From the NCBI RefSeq assembly GCF_900188105.1, contig NZ_FZNP01000005.1:62001-126000 (forward strand): a stretch of 64,000 nucleotides of DNA, written 5' to 3'. Source of the DNA: Actinomadura mexicana. GTDB lineage: Bacteria > Actinomycetota > Actinomycetes > Streptosporangiales > Streptosporangiaceae. Shown here piece after piece: positions 45,388-55,141 of this stretch. Position 1 is the first letter of the stretch. The number at the start of each line of letters is the position of its first letter. The position numbers and the translations under genes were made by a program. The notes under the pieces were generated by a model that made no database searches, was not told the DNA's origin, and worked only from the letters and a program-made list of their open reading frames with translations.

Positions 45388-46434
45388 ATGACCCCCCAAC
45401 GAACGACACTCACGAGATCCTGGCTGCGGTTGGCGGCGGCGGTGTCCGCCGCGATCCTCGGCGCCGGTCTCCTCGCGGGATGCGGTTCCGGCTCGGCCGA
45501 CGAGCCGGGCGGCGACGCCCGGGCCGCGGGCGGCGTGTTCCCGGTCACCGTGGAGCACGCGTTCGGCTCCACGAAGATCACCAAGGCCCCCGAGCGGGTC
45601 GTCTCCGTCGGCTACACCGACGACCAGACCATCCTGGAACTCGGTGTCAGGCCGGTCGGCATGGTCGACCAGTACCCGAACCCGCCGGGCCGGACTCCCG
45701 ACATCAACACCCAGTGGCCCTGGGTGAAGGACAAGTGGGGCGGCGCCCGTCCCGAGGTCGTCATGAACAACGGCGACTCAGGGCCGAACTTCGAGAAGAT
45801 CGCCGCGCTGCGGCCGGACCTGATCATCGCGGTCTACTCGGAGATCGACAGGGCCGCCTACGACAAGCTCTCCAAGATCGCCCCGACGGTGGGCCGGACC
45901 AAGGCCGAGAGGGAGCCGTTCAGCGCGCCCTGGCAGGACAACGCGGTGCACATCGCCAAGGCCCTGGGCAAGGAGGCCGAGGGCAGGAAGAAGGTCGCGG
46001 ACGTCCAGGCCAAGCTCGACGCCGCCCGCAAGGCTCACCCGGAGTTCGGGAGCCAGACCGCCGTCGTGCTGTCCTGGTACGAGAAGTCGGTCGCGCCCTT
46101 CACCACCACCGACGTGCGCGGGCGGTTGGTGTCCGGCATCGGCTTCAAGGGCGCCACCGAGATCGACGAGATCGCGGACGGCAAGTTCTTCACCGTGCTG
46201 TCCCCCGAGCGCATCGACCTCGTCGACGTGGACCGCCTCTTCGTCGTCAACGACAAGGCCGACCAGGAGGCGCTGAAGAAGTTCGAGCTGTTCGCCAACC
46301 TCTCCGCGGTCAAGGGCGGCAAGGTGTCGTACCTGCTGGACAGCGAGGGGCCGGCGATCGGCGCGGCCATGTCCCAGAGCACCCTGCCGTCCCTGCCGTA
46401 CGCGATCGACGAGATCGTCGAGTCGGTCGGATAG
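45388..46434 (+). CDS. Iron-siderophore binding lipoprotein (FecB/FhuD family)
   Basis: 348 residues. Signal peptide with lipobox LLAGCG, then a type-III (helical-backbone) binding protein: APERVVSVGYTDDQTILELGVRPVGMVDQ and LRPDLIIAVYSEIDRAAYDKLSKIAPTV are the typical lobes. It delivers ferric siderophore to the FecCD permeases upstream. It has its own iron box, and the two ABC-exporter-type genes follow at 4 and 7 bp. Confidence 0.93.
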   Translation: MTPQRTTLTRSWLRLAAAVSAAILGAGLLAGCGSGSADEPGGDARAAGGVFPVTVEHAFGSTKITKAPERVVSVGYTDDQTILELGVRPVGMVDQYPNPPGRTPDINTQWPWVKDKWGGARPEVVMNNGDSGPNFEKIAALRPDLIIAVYSEIDRAAYDKLSKIAPTVGRTKAEREPFSAPWQDNAVHIAKALGKEAEGRKKVADVQAKLDAARKAHPEFGSQTAVVLSWYEKSVAPFTTTDVRGRLVSGIGFKGATEIDEIADGKFFTVLSPERIDLVDVDRLFVVNDKADQEALKKFELFANLSAVKGGKVSYLLDSEGPAIGAAMSQSTLPSLPYAIDEIVESVG

Positions 46435-46438
46435 GCGC

Positions 46439-48223
46439 GTGAGCGCCACCGGCACGCGCCTCGCCCCGGCCGCCCTGCACACGGCGACCGGGCGCGAGGC
46501 CGCCCGATGGGTCGCGGCGCGCTGCCGCGAGGCGCCGTGGACCACGGCCGCCGCCCTCCTCACCACGGTGGCCGGCGCGGCGTTCCAGGTCCTGCCCGTG
46601 CTCCTTCTCGGCCGCGTGGTCGACGGCGTCGCCGAGGGCGGACCGGAATCGACCCTGATCACGATCGGGGCGCTCATGGCGGCCGGCGCGCCGCTCGCCG
46701 CGGCGGCCTCCGCCGCTTCGACGTACCTGATCGGAAGGCTCGGCGCGGATCTGCTCGCGCGGCTGCGGGAGGGGGCCGTCCAGGCGGTGCTGGGCATGCC
46801 GAGCGCCCGGATCGAGCAGGTCGGCCGGGGCGACGTTCTCTCCAGGGTCGGCGACGATGTCGCCGTCCTGTCCAAGGGCGTCCGCACGGCCGTCCCCACG
46901 GTCTTCTCGGCGGGGGTCCTGGTCGCCATCGCCACTGCCGGGATGTTCGGCCTCGACTGGCGGCTCGGCCTGGCGGGCCTCGGCGCGCTACCCGCCTACG
47001 CGCTGGCCCTGCGCTGGTATCTGCCGAGGTCGGCCCCGCTCTACGCGCGGCAGCGGTCGGCCCAGGCCGACCGGGCGCAGGAGCTGATCAGCGGTCTGGA
47101 CGGGATCGGCACCGTCCGGGCGTACCGCCTTGAGGACGCCTTCCAGGCGAAGGTCTCCCGCGAGTCGTGGCGGGTACGGGAGATCGGCATCGAGGTGTTC
47201 CGCCTGTTCGGCCGGTTCGTCGGCAGGGAGAACCGCGCCGAGTTCATCGGGCTCGTCCTGATCATCGCGGTGGGGTACGCCCTGCTGGAGGCCGACGCCG
47301 CCAGCCTGGGAGAGGTGGCGGCGGCCCCGCTGCTGTTCCACCGACTGTTCAACCCTCTGGGCGCCATCATGTTCACCTTCGACGAGGCCCAGAAGTCGGG
47401 CGCGAGCCTGACCCGGCTGGTCGGCGTTCTGGGAGAGGCAGCGGACGGCCGGCTGGTGTGCGACGCCGCCGCACCGGCGGACGCCGCGGCGTACCCGGTG
47501 ACGGTCGAGGGGCTGACGTTCGGCTACCCCGGCACCGAGGGACCCGTCCTCCGGGACGTCGACCTGAGGATCCCCGCGGGCGGCTCGCTCGCGCTGGTGG
47601 GCGCGACCGGCGCGGGCAAGTCGACCCTGGCCGCGCTCGTCGCCGGCATCGGAACCCCGCAGGCCGGATCGGTCCGCATCGGCCCCACGGACCTCGCCGG
47701 CCTGGACGAGGCCGGGGCGCGCGCACTGGTGAGCATCCTGACGCAGGAGACGCACGTCTTCTCCGGCCCGCTCGCCGCCGACCTGCGGCTGGCCGCGCCG
47801 GAGGCGACCGACGCCGAACTGGTCGACGCGCTTCGCACGGTCGGCGCGGACGGATGGGTCGACGCGCTGCCCGACGGGCTGAACACCCCGGTCGGCGAGG
47901 GCGGCGAGCGCCTCGACGCCGCCCGCGTCACCCAGATCGCCCTGGCCCGCCTGGTGCTGAACCGGTCCCCCGTCGTGGTGCTGGACGAGTCGACCGCGGA
48001 GGCGGGCAGTCAGGGCGCCGCCGAGCTGGAGCGCGCCGTCCTCGCCGCGTGCCGGGGCCGCACGACGCTGCTCGTCGCCCACCGGCTGACCCAGGCGAGG
48101 ATGGCCGACCGGATCGCCGTGCTGGACGGCGGCCGCGTCGCGGAGCAGGGCACGCACGAGGAACTGGTGGCCCACGGCGGCAGGTACGCGCGGCTGTGGC
48201 GAGCCTGGCGGACCGGGGGGTGA
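46439..48223 (+). CDS. ABC transporter (membrane plus ATPase), subunit with intact Walker A but lost signature
   Basis: 594 residues: a type-IV (exporter-fold) TM domain with about six helices, then an ATPase domain. Walker A GATGAGKST (Lys394) and Walker B VVVLDEST are intact, but the ABC signature is GEGGERLDAARV (from 486) instead of LSGGQRQR. GTG start 4 bases after the binding-protein stop. It would form a heterodimer with the next gene. In a siderophore locus such pairs either export the siderophore or, as in IrtAB of mycobacteria, import and reduce it; no siderophore synthesis genes are present. Confidence 0.88.
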   Translation: MSATGTRLAPAALHTATGREAARWVAARCREAPWTTAAALLTTVAGAAFQVLPVLLLGRVVDGVAEGGPESTLITIGALMAAGAPLAAAASAASTYLIGRLGADLLARLREGAVQAVLGMPSARIEQVGRGDVLSRVGDDVAVLSKGVRTAVPTVFSAGVLVAIATAGMFGLDWRLGLAGLGALPAYALALRWYLPRSAPLYARQRSAQADRAQELISGLDGIGTVRAYRLEDAFQAKVSRESWRVREIGIEVFRLFGRFVGRENRAEFIGLVLIIAVGYALLEADAASLGEVAAAPLLFHRLFNPLGAIMFTFDEAQKSGASLTRLVGVLGEAADGRLVCDAAAPADAAAYPVTVEGLTFGYPGTEGPVLRDVDLRIPAGGSLALVGATGAGKSTLAALVAGIGTPQAGSVRIGPTDLAGLDEAGARALVSILTQETHVFSGPLAADLRLAAPEATDAELVDALRTVGADGWVDALPDGLNTPVGEGGERLDAARVTQIALARLVLNRSPVVVLDESTAEAGSQGAAELERAVLAACRGRTTLLVAHRLTQARMADRIAVLDGGRVAEQGTHEELVAHGGRYARLWRAWRTGG

Positions 48224-48230
48224 ACCCGCG

Positions 48231-49931
48231 ATGACGACCCCGGACAGCCGGGCGCCCCGCACGGGGGCCGGGATCCTCCGGAGCGCGCTGCGCCACAACG
48301 CCCGCGCCATGGCCTCGGGCACCGCCCTCATGGGCATGTACCAGGCGGGCGAGACCGCCTTCCCCATCGCGCTCGGCCTGATCGTCGAGCACGCGCTGCG
48401 GGACCGGAGCCTCGGCGCGCTCGGCCTGTCGATCGCCGCGCTCGCCGCGATCATCACGACCGTGTCGTTCTCGTGGCGGTTCGGGATGCGCGTCCTGCAG
48501 AAGGCCAACACGACCGAGGCGCACCGCTGGCGGGTGCGGGTCGCGGCGTGCGGGCTCCAGCCGGTGGCCAGGGACCTCGACATCAAGTCCGGCGAGGTGC
48601 TGACCATCGCCACCGAGGACGCCGACCAGACCGCCGACATCATCGAGGTGGTGCCGCTGCTGGTCAGCTCGCTCGCCGCGGTGCTGATCGCGGCGGCCGC
48701 GCTCGGCACCGCCAGCGTCCGGCTCGGCCTCCTGGTGATCGTGGGGACCGTCGGGATCCTGTCGGTCCTGAGCGCGATGTCCAAGCGGATCGGCTCGGGC
48801 ACCCGCGAGCAGCAGGCCCGGGTGGCGCGAGCGGGCGCGAAGGTCGCCGACCTGATCGCCGGCCTGCGCCCGCTGCACGGCTTCGGCGGCAACCACGCGG
48901 CACTGCGCTCCTACCGCGGGCTCAGCGGGGAGGCGAGGGACCAGGCGATCGCCGTCGCCAGGGCGAACGGCGCCTACGCCGGCACCGCGGTGGCCCTCAA
49001 CATGGCCCTGGCCACCGCCGTGACCCTGATGGCCGGCCGGCTCGCGTTCCAGGACCAGATCACCACCGGCGAACTCGTCATGGCGGTCGGCCTGGCGCAG
49101 TTCATCATGGAGCCGCTCAAGCTGTTCTCGGAGATGCCGAAGTACGTCATGGTCGCCCGCGCGTCCGCGGAGCGGATGGCCCTGGTCCTGGCCGCGCCGC
49201 CGGTGGCGACCCCCGGCTCGGACCGTCCCGCCCCGGACGGCGGCCTCGAGGTCGACTGCGTCCAGTACGGGTCCCTGCGGAAGCTGAGCTTCCACGTGCC
49301 CGCCGGCCGGTTCGTCGCCATCGCCGCCTACCGGCAGCACTCGGTGGCCGACCTGGTGTCGGTCCTGACCGGCGACGTCCCGCCGAGCGCGGTCGAGGGT
49401 GCGGTGCGGGTCGGCGGGCGGGACACGGCGCACCTGGCGGTCGACGCGCTCCGCGCGCACCTGCTGGTGAATCCCTCCCACGCGGAGGTCTTCGCGGGCA
49501 CCCTCCGCACGAACATCGACCCGTCGGGCACCGGACGGATGGTCTCCGAGGCCGTCGAGGCGTCCATGCTGACCGACGTCGTCGCCCTGCACCGCGAAGG
49601 ACTCGACCATCCCGTCCGCGACCGCGGCGCGAATCTCTCCGGCGGGCAACGCCAACGCCTGTCCCTGGCCCGGGCCCTGGCCGCCGACGCTCCCGTCCTG
49701 GTCCTGCACGACCCCACGACCGCCGTGGACGCCGTCACCGAACAACTCATCGCGCGCAACATCGCCGCACTGCGCCAGGGCCGCACCACGCTGGTGATCA
49801 CCAGCAGCCCGGCCCTCCTGGACGCCGCCGACAAGGTCCTGGTCCTGGACGACGGCGTCATCACCACGGAAGGCACGCACCGCGACCTCCTCGCCACCGA
49901 CGAGGACTACCGCCTGGCAGTAGCCCGCTGA
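48231..49931 (+). CDS. ABC transporter (membrane plus ATPase), subunit lacking Walker A
   Basis: 566 residues, same plan as its partner. The Walker A region reads AIAAYRQHSV (363-372): no P-loop Gly and no Lys. The signature LSGGQRQR (469-476) is intact, and Walker B is LVLHDPTTAVD, with Pro495 in place of the catalytic Glu. Only the site made by the partner's Walker A/B and this subunit's signature can hydrolyse ATP. The 7-bp gap to the partner gene supports a heterodimer. A genuine asymmetric transporter is more likely than decay, since the rest is well conserved. Confidence 0.88.
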   Translation: MTTPDSRAPRTGAGILRSALRHNARAMASGTALMGMYQAGETAFPIALGLIVEHALRDRSLGALGLSIAALAAIITTVSFSWRFGMRVLQKANTTEAHRWRVRVAACGLQPVARDLDIKSGEVLTIATEDADQTADIIEVVPLLVSSLAAVLIAAAALGTASVRLGLLVIVGTVGILSVLSAMSKRIGSGTREQQARVARAGAKVADLIAGLRPLHGFGGNHAALRSYRGLSGEARDQAIAVARANGAYAGTAVALNMALATAVTLMAGRLAFQDQITTGELVMAVGLAQFIMEPLKLFSEMPKYVMVARASAERMALVLAAPPVATPGSDRPAPDGGLEVDCVQYGSLRKLSFHVPAGRFVAIAAYRQHSVADLVSVLTGDVPPSAVEGAVRVGGRDTAHLAVDALRAHLLVNPSHAEVFAGTLRTNIDPSGTGRMVSEAVEASMLTDVVALHREGLDHPVRDRGANLSGGQRQRLSLARALAADAPVLVLHDPTTAVDAVTEQLIARNIAALRQGRTTLVITSSPALLDAADKVLVLDDGVITTEGTHRDLLATDEDYRLAVAR

Positions 49932-50237
49932 GCCCGCAACGCCCCCAACCCGGCTGAAACCGCGCCACCCAGAGGTTCAAGCGAAGCGAGAACCCACCCC
50001 CCAGCGAGCCCCCAGGCGAGCAACGCACACCAAGCAGCACCCACTACGGCGACAACCTCAGCCCCAAAGCAACCCCGCGACAACCTGGGGGCCGCGATCG
50101 CGTCCGAAGGCAGTTTCAAGCGAAGCAAGAAACTGATCGCGCAGCGAGCCTCAAGGCGAGCCGGAGCGATGCCAGCGATCGCCCGCTTTTATCGACGATG
50201 GAGGGCCGCCAGGCCCGAAGGAGGAGAAAAAGCAATC
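49932..50237. other. Non-coding gap after the siderophore operon
   Basis: 306 bp between the convergent ABC transporter and polA genes. It contains two GAGCGAAGC-family stem-loop repeats and otherwise nothing recognisable. Confidence 0.6.
49968..50160. repeat. Two stem-loop repeats, GAGCGAAGC family, with compensating stem changes
   Basis: First copy: GGTTC-AAGCGAAGCGA-GAACC followed by CAGCGAGCC. Second copy: AGTTTC-AAGCGAAGCAA-GAAACT followed by GCAGCGAGCC. The stems differ in sequence but both pair, while the loops are the same. Confidence 0.6.
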
Positions 50238-52928
50238 CTAATGAGCAGCGTCCTGCCAGGTGCGGCCGGTGCCCATGGAGACGCTCAGGGGGGCGCGGAG
50301 TTCGTAGGCGTCGGCCATCTGGGCGCTGACGAGGGTTCTCAGGTCGTCGAGTTCGCCTGGGGCGACTTCGAAGACGAGTTCGTCGTGGACCTGGAGGAGC
50401 ATCCGGGAGGTGAGGCCGGCGTCGCGGAGGGCGCGGTCGACGTTGAGGCTGGCGACCTTGATGATGTCGGCCGCCGAGCCCTGGATGGGGGCGTTGAGGG
50501 CCATCCGCTCGGCCATCTCGCGGCGCTGGCGGTTGTCGGAGTTGAGGTCGGGCAGGTAGCGGCGGCGGCCGAGGATGGTCTCGGTGTAGCCCTCCTGGCG
50601 GGCCTTGCCGACGATGTCGCGCAGGTAGTCGCGGACGCCGCCGAACTGCTCGAAGTACTCCTCCATGAGGCCGCGCGCCTCGTCGGGGGAGATCCGCAGC
50701 TGCTGGGAGAGGCCGTAGGCGGACAGGCCGTAGGCGAGGCCGTAGTTCATGGCCTTGATGCGGGCGCGCAGCTCGGAGTCGATCTGCTCGGGCGGCAGGC
50801 CGAAGACGCGGGAGGCGGTGATGGTGTGGAAGTCGGCGCCGGAGCCGAAGGCCTCCAGCAGCGCGTCGTCCTCCGACAGGTGCGCCATGATGCGCAGCTC
50901 GATCTGGGAGTAGTCGGCGGTGAGGAGGGACTCGTAGCCGTCGCCGACGACGAACGCCTCGCGGATCTGGCGGCCTTCGGCGGTGCGGATCGGGATGTTC
51001 TGCAGGTTGGGGTCGGTGGAGGAGAGCCGGCCGGTCGCGGCGATCATCTGGTTGAACGTGGTGTGGATGCGGCCGGCGTCGTCGGCCATGGGGATGAGGG
51101 AGTCGACGATGCTCTTGAGCTTGGCGACCTCCCGCCACCGCAGGATGTGCTCGAGGACGGGGTGGCCGTCCTTCTCCAGGAGGGTCGTGAGGGCCTCGGA
51201 GTCGGTGGTGTAGCCGGTCTTGGTGCGCTTGGTCTTGGGCAGGTTCAGCTCGTCGAACAGGACCTGCTGGACCTGCTTGGGCGAGCCGAGGTTGAAGTCG
51301 CGGCCGACGGCGGCGTGGGCCAGCTGCTCCTGTTCCTTGACCTGGCCGCCCAGGGACGCCGACAGGCCCGCCAGGTGGTCGGCGTCGACGGCGATGCCCG
51401 CGCGCTCCATGGCGGCCAGGACGCCGACCAGCGGCAGCTCGACCTCGCGCAGGAGGCGGGTGGCGCCGCGCTTGTCGAGGTCCTTGTCGAGGACGTCGGC
51501 GAGCTCGGTGACGGCGCGCGCGCGGACGGCGAGGGCTTCGGCGGCCTCTTCCTCGCCGGAGCCGTCCAGGGTCAGCTGGCCGGAGTCCTCGGTCTCGCTG
51601 CGCAGCTCGCGGTGCAGGTAGCGCAGGACGAGGTCGGCGAGGTCGAATGTGCGCTGGCCGGGGAGCGCGAGGTAGGCGGCGAGCGCGGTGTCGCTGGTGA
51701 CGCCCTCCAGCCGCATGCCGCGCGCGGCGAGCGCCAGCATCGGGCCCTTGGCCTCGTGGATCGCCTTGGGGCGGGCGGGGTCGGCGAGGTAGGCGGCGAG
51801 GGCGCGCTCGTCGTCCTCGATCAGCTCGACCGGGTCGAGGTGGACGGCGGGGCCCTTGGCGGACGCCAGCGCCAGCGCGGTGATCTCACCGGTGCCGCGG
51901 CCCCAGGTGCCGGTGACGGCGACGCCGATCCGCTCGGCGGTGTTGGCGTCGAGCCAGGCGCCGAGCGCGCCGGGTTCGAGCGCCTCCACCTCGACGTCGA
52001 AGCCCTCCTCGGCCTCGGGCTCGGCCGCCGAGATCGTGGAGTACAGCCGCTCGCGCAGGACGCGGAACTGCAGCGAGTCGAACAGGGTGTGGATCTCCTC
52101 GCGGTCCCACTGGCCCATCGTCAGCTGCGGCGGCGCCAGCTCCAGGCCGACGTCGCAGTCGAGCTTGTTGATCTGCTGGTTGCGCAGCACGCCGGACAGG
52201 TGCTCGCGCAGGTTGTCGCCGGCCTTGCCCTTGATCTCGTCGACCCGGTTCACGAGGGTGTCGAGGTCGCCGTACTTGGTGAGCCACTTGGCGGCGGTCT
52301 TCGGGCCGACGCCGGGCACGCCGGGCAGGTTGTCGCTGCTCTCCCCCACGAGGGCGGCGAGCTCGCGGTACCGCTCGGGCGGGACGCCGTACTTGGCCTC
52401 GACGGCGGCCGGGTCCATCCGGGACAGCTCCGACACGCCGCGGACCGGGTAGAGGATCGTCACCGAGTCGTCGACCAGCTGGAACGCGTCGCGGTCGCCG
52501 GTGACGATGAGGGTCTGCATCCCGGCGCGGGTGGCCTGGACGGACAGCGTGGCGATGATGTCGTCCGCCTCGAATCCGGCGACCGACAGCCGCGGGATGC
52601 GCAGCGCGTCCAGCACCTCGAAGATCAGGCTGACCTGGCTGCGGAACTCGTCGGGCGTCTTCTGCCGGCCCGCCTTGTACTCCACGTACTGCTCGTGCCG
52701 GAACGTCGGCTCGGAACGGTCGAACGCCACCGCGATGTGGGACGGCCGCTCGTCGCGCAGGACGTTGATGAGCATCGAGGTGAAGCCGTACACGGCGTTG
52801 GTCGGCTGCCCGTCGGTCGTGGAGAAGTTCTCCACGGGCAACGCGAAGAACGCCCGGTAGGCCAGGGAGTGGCCGTCGAGCAGGAGGAGCCGGTCGCGCT
52901 TGTCAGGGGTCGTTGGTGAGGTCGCCAC
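50238..52928 (-). CDS. polA: DNA polymerase I
   Basis: 896 residues: 5'-nuclease domain (LLLLDGHSLAYRAFFALP; VTGDRDAFQLV), a degenerate 3'-5' exonuclease domain and the polymerase domain with motif A DYSQIELRIMAHLS, motif B RIKAMNYGLAYGLS and motif C QVHDELVFE. The exonuclease domain lacks the Asp-x-Glu metal motif, so proofreading is absent, as in other actinobacterial Pol I. It removes RNA primers and fills repair gaps, including those made by UvrB-dependent excision. Confidence 0.96.
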   Translation of the reverse strand: MATSPTTPDKRDRLLLLDGHSLAYRAFFALPVENFSTTDGQPTNAVYGFTSMLINVLRDERPSHIAVAFDRSEPTFRHEQYVEYKAGRQKTPDEFRSQVSLIFEVLDALRIPRLSVAGFEADDIIATLSVQATRAGMQTLIVTGDRDAFQLVDDSVTILYPVRGVSELSRMDPAAVEAKYGVPPERYRELAALVGESSDNLPGVPGVGPKTAAKWLTKYGDLDTLVNRVDEIKGKAGDNLREHLSGVLRNQQINKLDCDVGLELAPPQLTMGQWDREEIHTLFDSLQFRVLRERLYSTISAAEPEAEEGFDVEVEALEPGALGAWLDANTAERIGVAVTGTWGRGTGEITALALASAKGPAVHLDPVELIEDDERALAAYLADPARPKAIHEAKGPMLALAARGMRLEGVTSDTALAAYLALPGQRTFDLADLVLRYLHRELRSETEDSGQLTLDGSGEEEAAEALAVRARAVTELADVLDKDLDKRGATRLLREVELPLVGVLAAMERAGIAVDADHLAGLSASLGGQVKEQEQLAHAAVGRDFNLGSPKQVQQVLFDELNLPKTKRTKTGYTTDSEALTTLLEKDGHPVLEHILRWREVAKLKSIVDSLIPMADDAGRIHTTFNQMIAATGRLSSTDPNLQNIPIRTAEGRQIREAFVVGDGYESLLTADYSQIELRIMAHLSEDDALLEAFGSGADFHTITASRVFGLPPEQIDSELRARIKAMNYGLAYGLSAYGLSQQLRISPDEARGLMEEYFEQFGGVRDYLRDIVGKARQEGYTETILGRRRYLPDLNSDNRQRREMAERMALNAPIQGSAADIIKVASLNVDRALRDAGLTSRMLLQVHDELVFEVAPGELDDLRTLVSAQMADAYELRAPLSVSMGTGRTWQDAAH

Positions 52929-52973
52929 ACCAGGACTCTAGTCTGCGCGTAAGACAGTTTTGTGGAGGCGTAA

Positions 52974-53423
52974 GTGACTGACACCGACGGCGCGAGCCCG
53001 GAGGACCTGGGTGCGAAGATCCTCGCGGGGGAGGGTTTCGGCGCGCACGGCGACCTGGCGAAGAACATGGGCGTCGAATACCTGGAGGCTTCGGCCGAGC
53101 GCGTCGTGGGGCGCATGCCGGTCAAGGGCAACACCCAGCCGTACGGGCTGCTGCACGGCGGCGCCTCCTGCGTCCTCGCCGAGTCCCTCGGCTCGGTCGG
53201 CTCGGCCCTGCACGCGGGCCCGGACCGCATCGCCGTCGGGATCGAGATCAGCGCCACCCACCACCGGTCCGCGACCGAGGGGTACGTCACGGGCGTGGCC
53301 ACCCGCGCGCACGGGGGCCGCACCCTCGCCACCTACGACATCGTCATCACCGACGACCAGGACAGGCGGGTCTGCACCGCGCGGCTCACGTGCATGCTGC
53401 GCGAAGCCCCGCCCGGCCGCTGA
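52974..53423 (+). CDS. Hotdog-fold thioesterase (PaaI/YbgC-like)
   Basis: 149 residues. NTQPYGLLHGGASCVLAESLGSVGS is the hotdog helix with the substrate-side Gly-Gly and the catalytic-region Glu. It likely hydrolyses aromatic or 1,4-dihydroxy-2-naphthoyl-type CoA thioesters. GTG start with GGAGG at 6 nt. It is divergent from polA with a 45-bp spacer, an arrangement I recall as common near actinomycete polA. Confidence 0.85.
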   Translation: MTDTDGASPEDLGAKILAGEGFGAHGDLAKNMGVEYLEASAERVVGRMPVKGNTQPYGLLHGGASCVLAESLGSVGSALHAGPDRIAVGIEISATHHRSATEGYVTGVATRAHGGRTLATYDIVITDDQDRRVCTARLTCMLREAPPGR

Positions 53424-53679
53424 CACGGCGTGATCCGAACTTTCTTTGCGATGCGCGGCCCCGGGTCTGTAGCGTGGATCGGACCGGCCCGGGGTCACCG
53501 AGTAGACAACGTACGCGCCCGGGGAAGGTTCGTACGGCCCCAAAGGTGACCCCGGGTCAACGCATGTCCGGGGACGGTCGCCCGTCGACACCGGCATAGG
53601 TTCATCACCGGTTGCGGTTGCGTTGCGAAACGATCCCGCCCGTTCACCCGCCCCCGGCACCGGACGTACCTTCCGAGGC

Positions 53680-54276
53680 ATGCGCCACGCTGACACGCGC
53701 ACCCGCCGCCCGCGCACCCGGCGGCGAGCGGGCACCGCCCTCGCGAGCGCCGCCCTCGCGAGCACTGCGCTCGCCGCGGCACTCCCGCTCGCGGGATGCT
53801 CCGGCTCCGGGGACACCGCCCCGCTCCCCGACTACAAGATCCCCGCCGAGAGGGCCCGGGAGGGCGAGGCCGTCCCCGCGGGCAAGACCGGCAAGAGCGC
53901 CGACATGCGGTTCACCGTCGTCGGCTTCCGCGAGGCCATGACCGACGTCATGGGCACCCACGCCTCCATGAACGCCAAGGGCGCCTTCACCCGCGTGCGC
54001 GTCCTCGCCGTCAACACCGGGCGCGACATCCAGGTCTTCGACACCTGGCGGCAGCGGCTCGTCACGACCGACGGCGCGGCCCACTCCCCCGACGTCAACG
54101 CCACCATGATCAAACGGCAACCGGAGCGGTTCTCGGTCGGGGCGTCCATGCGCGTGGAGTTCGACCTCTGGTTCGACGTCCCCCGCGGCGCCAGGACCAG
54201 GGCCGTCCGCCTGTACGGCTCGCCGCCGGTCGGCGCCACGACCGACCCCGCCCCGGCCGAGATCAAGCTCCCCTGA
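53680..54276 (+). CDS. Lipoprotein with DUF4352-like domain
   Basis: 198 residues. Arg-rich n-region, hydrophobic core and lipobox PLAGCS indicate a lipid-anchored surface protein. The rest (RFTVVGFREAM; GAFTRVRVLAVNTGRDIQVFD) resembles the beta-sandwich DUF4352 group. Function unknown. The ATG at 53680 is chosen from signal-peptide layout; an earlier start (53623) would add a non-signal extension. Confidence 0.7.
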   Translation: MRHADTRTRRPRTRRRAGTALASAALASTALAAALPLAGCSGSGDTAPLPDYKIPAERAREGEAVPAGKTGKSADMRFTVVGFREAMTDVMGTHASMNAKGAFTRVRVLAVNTGRDIQVFDTWRQRLVTTDGAAHSPDVNATMIKRQPERFSVGASMRVEFDLWFDVPRGARTRAVRLYGSPPVGATTDPAPAEIKLP

Positions 54277-54349
54277 CGCCCGGAACGCGCAAGGCCCGCC
54301 CGACCCGGACGAACCGGGCCGAGCGGGCCTGACACGCTCGGACGCGCCG

Positions 54350-55141
54350 CTACTTCGCGGTCTCCTCGCCGGAGCCGCCCGCGGACCCCTCGGGCGCCGG
54401 AGCGGCGTCCTCAGGCGCCGAAGCGGCGCCGTCGCCCAGCTCTCCGCCCAGATAGGCGGCCCGGACCTCCGGGTCGTCCAGCAGCTCCGCCGCCGGGGCC
54501 GACTTGACCACCCGGCCCGTCTCCAGCACGTACGCCCGGTGCGCGATCTGCAGCGCCTGCTGCGCGTTCTGCTCCACCAGCAGCACCGTCGTACCGCGCC
54601 GGTTGATCTCCTGGATGATCGAGAAGATCTGCTGGACGAGCATGGGCGCCAGCCCCATCGACGGCTCGTCCAGCAGCAGCACCTTCGGCTTGGCCATCAG
54701 CGCCCGCCCGATCGCGAGCATCTGCTGCTCGCCGCCGGACATCGTGCCGCCCATCTGCTTGCGGCGCTCGGCCAGCCGCGGGAACAGCTCGAACGCCTCG
54801 GCCAGCTCCTTGGCGGGATCGTCCTTGCGGGCGTAGGCGCCCATCAGCAGGTTCTCCTCCACCGTCATGCCGGGGAAGATCCCCCGGCCCTCCGGCGCCT
54901 GCCCGATGCCGACCAGCACCCGCTTGTGCCCGGGCATCCTGCTGATGTCCTTGCCGTCGAACCGGATCGCTCCCGACGACAGCCCGCGCAGCCCCGACAC
55001 GGTCTTCAGGGTCGTCGTCTTCCCGGCGCCGTTCGCGCCGATCAGCGTGACGATCTCCCCCTGGCCGACCTCCGCGGTGATGCCCTTCAGCGCCGCGATC
55101 TTCCCGTAGTGGACATGGATGTCACTGATCTCAAGAAGCAT
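54350..55141 (-). CDS. livF: Branched-chain amino-acid ABC transporter ATPase LivF
   Basis: 263 residues. Walker A GANGAGKT, signature MSGGEQQML, Walker B VLLLDEPSMGLAP and H-loop VEQN are intact. An acidic Ala/Pro-rich C-terminal tail of about 25 residues is unusual. Last gene of livHMGF; it overlaps livG by 11 bases. Confidence 0.93.
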   Translation of the reverse strand: MLLEISDIHVHYGKIAALKGITAEVGQGEIVTLIGANGAGKTTTLKTVSGLRGLSSGAIRFDGKDISRMPGHKRVLVGIGQAPEGRGIFPGMTVEENLLMGAYARKDDPAKELAEAFELFPRLAERRKQMGGTMSGGEQQMLAIGRALMAKPKVLLLDEPSMGLAPMLVQQIFSIIQEINRRGTTVLLVEQNAQQALQIAHRAYVLETGRVVKSAPAAELLDDPEVRAAYLGGELGDGAASAPEDAAPAPEGSAGGSGEETAK

